A DNA stretch of 7,751 nucleotides from an uncultured Parabacteroides sp. (GTDB lineage Bacteria; Bacteroidota; Bacteroidia; Bacteroidales; Tannerellaceae), in NCBI GenBank assembly GCA_900552415.1, contig USAD01000131.1, positions 1 to 7,751 on the forward strand, written 5' to 3'. Positions 6,603 to 7,751 of this stretch are shown here, piece by piece; the stretch's first letter is position 1; each line of letters opens with the position of its first letter. The notes beneath the pieces are model-generated. The model worked only from the letters and a program-made list of their open reading frames with translations, ran no database searches and was not told the origin of the DNA. The position numbers and the translations under genes are program-made.

Positions 6603-7751
6603 ATGATCGCCCTGGCCGACTGCAATAACTTTTACTGCTCGTGCGAGCGGGTCTTCAACCCCGCCTTGCGCACGACGCCCGTTGTCGTGCTCAGCAACAA
6701 CGACGGTTGCGTCGTCGCCCGCAGCAACGAGGCCAAGGCGCTCGGCATCCCGATGGGCATCCCATTCTACCAGGCGCGCGAGCTGATCGAGAAAAACGGC
6801 GTGGCCGTCTTCAGCTCCAACTACAACCTCTATGGCGACATGAGCCGCCGAGTCATGACGCTCCTCGCCGAGTTCACCCCCACACTCATGCCCTACTCCA
6901 TCGACGAGGCCTTTCTCGACCTCTCCGGCATGGGCAGCGGCGAGGCGCTACGCGACTATGGCAAGCGGATCGTCCGCGTCGTCGGCAAGGGCACCGGCAT
7001 CCCGCTGACCGTCGGCATCGCCGCCACCAAGACGCTCGCCAAGGTGGCCGCCCACTACGGCAAGCGATACAAGGGCTACGAGGGCGTCTGCCTGATCGAC
7101 ACCGACGAGCGACGCGAGAAGGCGTTGCGACAGCTGCCCGTCGGCGAGGTCTGGGGCATCGGCCGCCGCCTGCGGGCGACGCTCGAGTATCACGGCGTGC
7201 GCACGGCGTGGGACCTGACGCAAAAAAGCGAGAGCTGGACGCGGCGGCTCCTGACCGTCACCGGCACCCGCGTCTGGCGCGAGTTACGGGGCGAGAGCTG
7301 CATCGACATCGACGAGTTGCCCCTGCAGAAAAGCGTCTGCACCAGCCGCAGCTTCGCCGACGAGGGCATCGCCGACCTCGGACGGTTGGAAGAGGCCGTG
7401 GCCAACTTCGCCGCCGCCTGCTCGCGCAAGCTGAAGGCCCGCCAAAGCTGCTGCTCCGGCCTGACGCTCTTCGCCTACACGAGCCGTTTCCGCGACGACC
7501 TGCCCGCCCGAAGCATCAACCGGACGATCCACCTGCCCGTGCCGACCAACGACCAGCAAGAGATCATCCACGCCGCCATCACGCTACTCCGCGCCGATTG
7601 GGACCGCTCGGCTACCTATCATTATAAAAAGGCGGGCGTCATCGTCTGGGACATCACCGCCGCCTCGGCCATCCAGACCAACCTGTTCGACCTAATCGAC
7701 CGCGCCAAGCAAGCCCGCCTGGCCGACGCAACAGCCATGACACGGTTAAGA
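6603..7751 (+). CDS. umuC: UmuC, Y-family DNA polymerase V catalytic subunit, 3'-truncated by window edge
   Basis: Open from the ATG at 6603 to the last base: 383 residues, compared with 422 in E. coli UmuC, so only the extreme C terminus is missing. The opening [15 protein letters not shown] carries metal-binding D6 and the probable steric-gate Y11; [22 protein letters not shown] and [12 protein letters not shown] (catalytic D101/E102) follow. The thumb helix-hairpin-helix region is VWGIGRRL (183-190), and the little-finger domain begins at about 244 (SVCTSRSF). Near the end, IQTNLFD contains QTNLF (358-362), matching the sliding-clamp binding motif and aligning with QLNLF in E. coli UmuC. 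The enzyme copies damaged DNA with low fidelity, together with UmuD'. No frameshift or missing key residue is seen. Codon use is very G/C-rich at third positions. Confidence 0.96.
   Translation, partial: MIALADCNNFYCSCERVFNPALRTTPVVVLSNNDGCVVARSNEAKALGIPMGIPFYQARELIEKNGVAVFSSNYNLYGDMSRRVMTLLAEFTPTLMPYSIDEAFLDLSGMGSGEALRDYGKRIVRVVGKGTGIPLTVGIAATKTLAKVAAHYGKRYKGYEGVCLIDTDERREKALRQLPVGEVWGIGRRLRATLEYHGVRTAWDLTQKSESWTRRLLTVTGTRVWRELRGESCIDIDELPLQKSVCTSRSFADEGIADLGRLEEAVANFAAACSRKLKARQSCCSGLTLFAYTSRFRDDLPARSINRTIHLPVPTNDQQEIIHAAITLLRADWDRSATYHYKKAGVIVWDITAASAIQTNLFDLIDRAKQARLADATAMTRLR

Noticed and set aside
6641..7627. 328-residue plus-strand open frame rich in Arg, His and Pro
   Set aside because: It lies in an alternative frame of umuC, which is clearly the real gene with catalytic residues in order. 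The Arg/Pro-rich composition is the usual by-product of G/C-rich codons read out of frame.

Overview
The window looks like a chromosomal segment of a Bacteroidales bacterium (phylum Bacteroidota). The evidence is a type IX secretion plug-family protein, a LytS/LytTR two-component pair divergent from a carboxypeptidase-regulatory-like/outer-membrane beta-barrel receptor of the OMP_b-brl_3 type, promoter elements resembling the Bacteroidota TTG-N19-TAnnTTTG pattern, and mostly no Shine-Dalgarno sequences. A family or genus cannot be fixed from this sequence alone.

Layout, left to right. (1) Positions 2-748 (+) hold the C-terminal part of a T9SS plug-domain protein that enters from outside the window. 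It converges, across a 22-bp gap with a small hairpin, on (2) a LytTR response regulator (771-1526, -). Its partner (3), a four-TM LytS-type sensor histidine kinase, lies just upstream (1552-2691, -); the two form an operon. (4) A 176-bp divergent intergenic region carries promoters in both directions and a 14-bp direct repeat with an exact 21-bp period, the geometry expected of a LytTR binding site. (5) Facing the other way is a receptor-like outer-membrane beta-barrel gene (2868-5305, +) whose frame is broken by a single-base deletion near position 4861; reading through it restores a full-length protein of about 812 residues. (6) A convergent exported protein (5286-6047, -) fuses a thioredoxin/TlpA-like domain without its CXXC motif to a complete rhodanese domain; its 3' end overlaps the barrel gene by 20 bp. 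(7) On the right is a umuD-umuC operon (6159 to window end, +) encoding an error-prone translesion polymerase V. umuC runs off the right edge with nearly all of its length present.

How the parts fit: the histidine kinase and regulator probably control the divergent barrel gene, and perhaps themselves, through the 21-bp repeat. This is inferred from layout and site geometry. The rhodanese gene and umuDC are divergent and share a short intergenic region containing a 12-bp palindrome that could be a damage-response operator. The umuDC end is visibly richer in G+C than the left end (one hand-counted line of 60 bases gives 40/60 in umuC against 28/60 in the plug gene). No RNA genes, CRISPR arrays, insertion sequences or integrase genes were seen.
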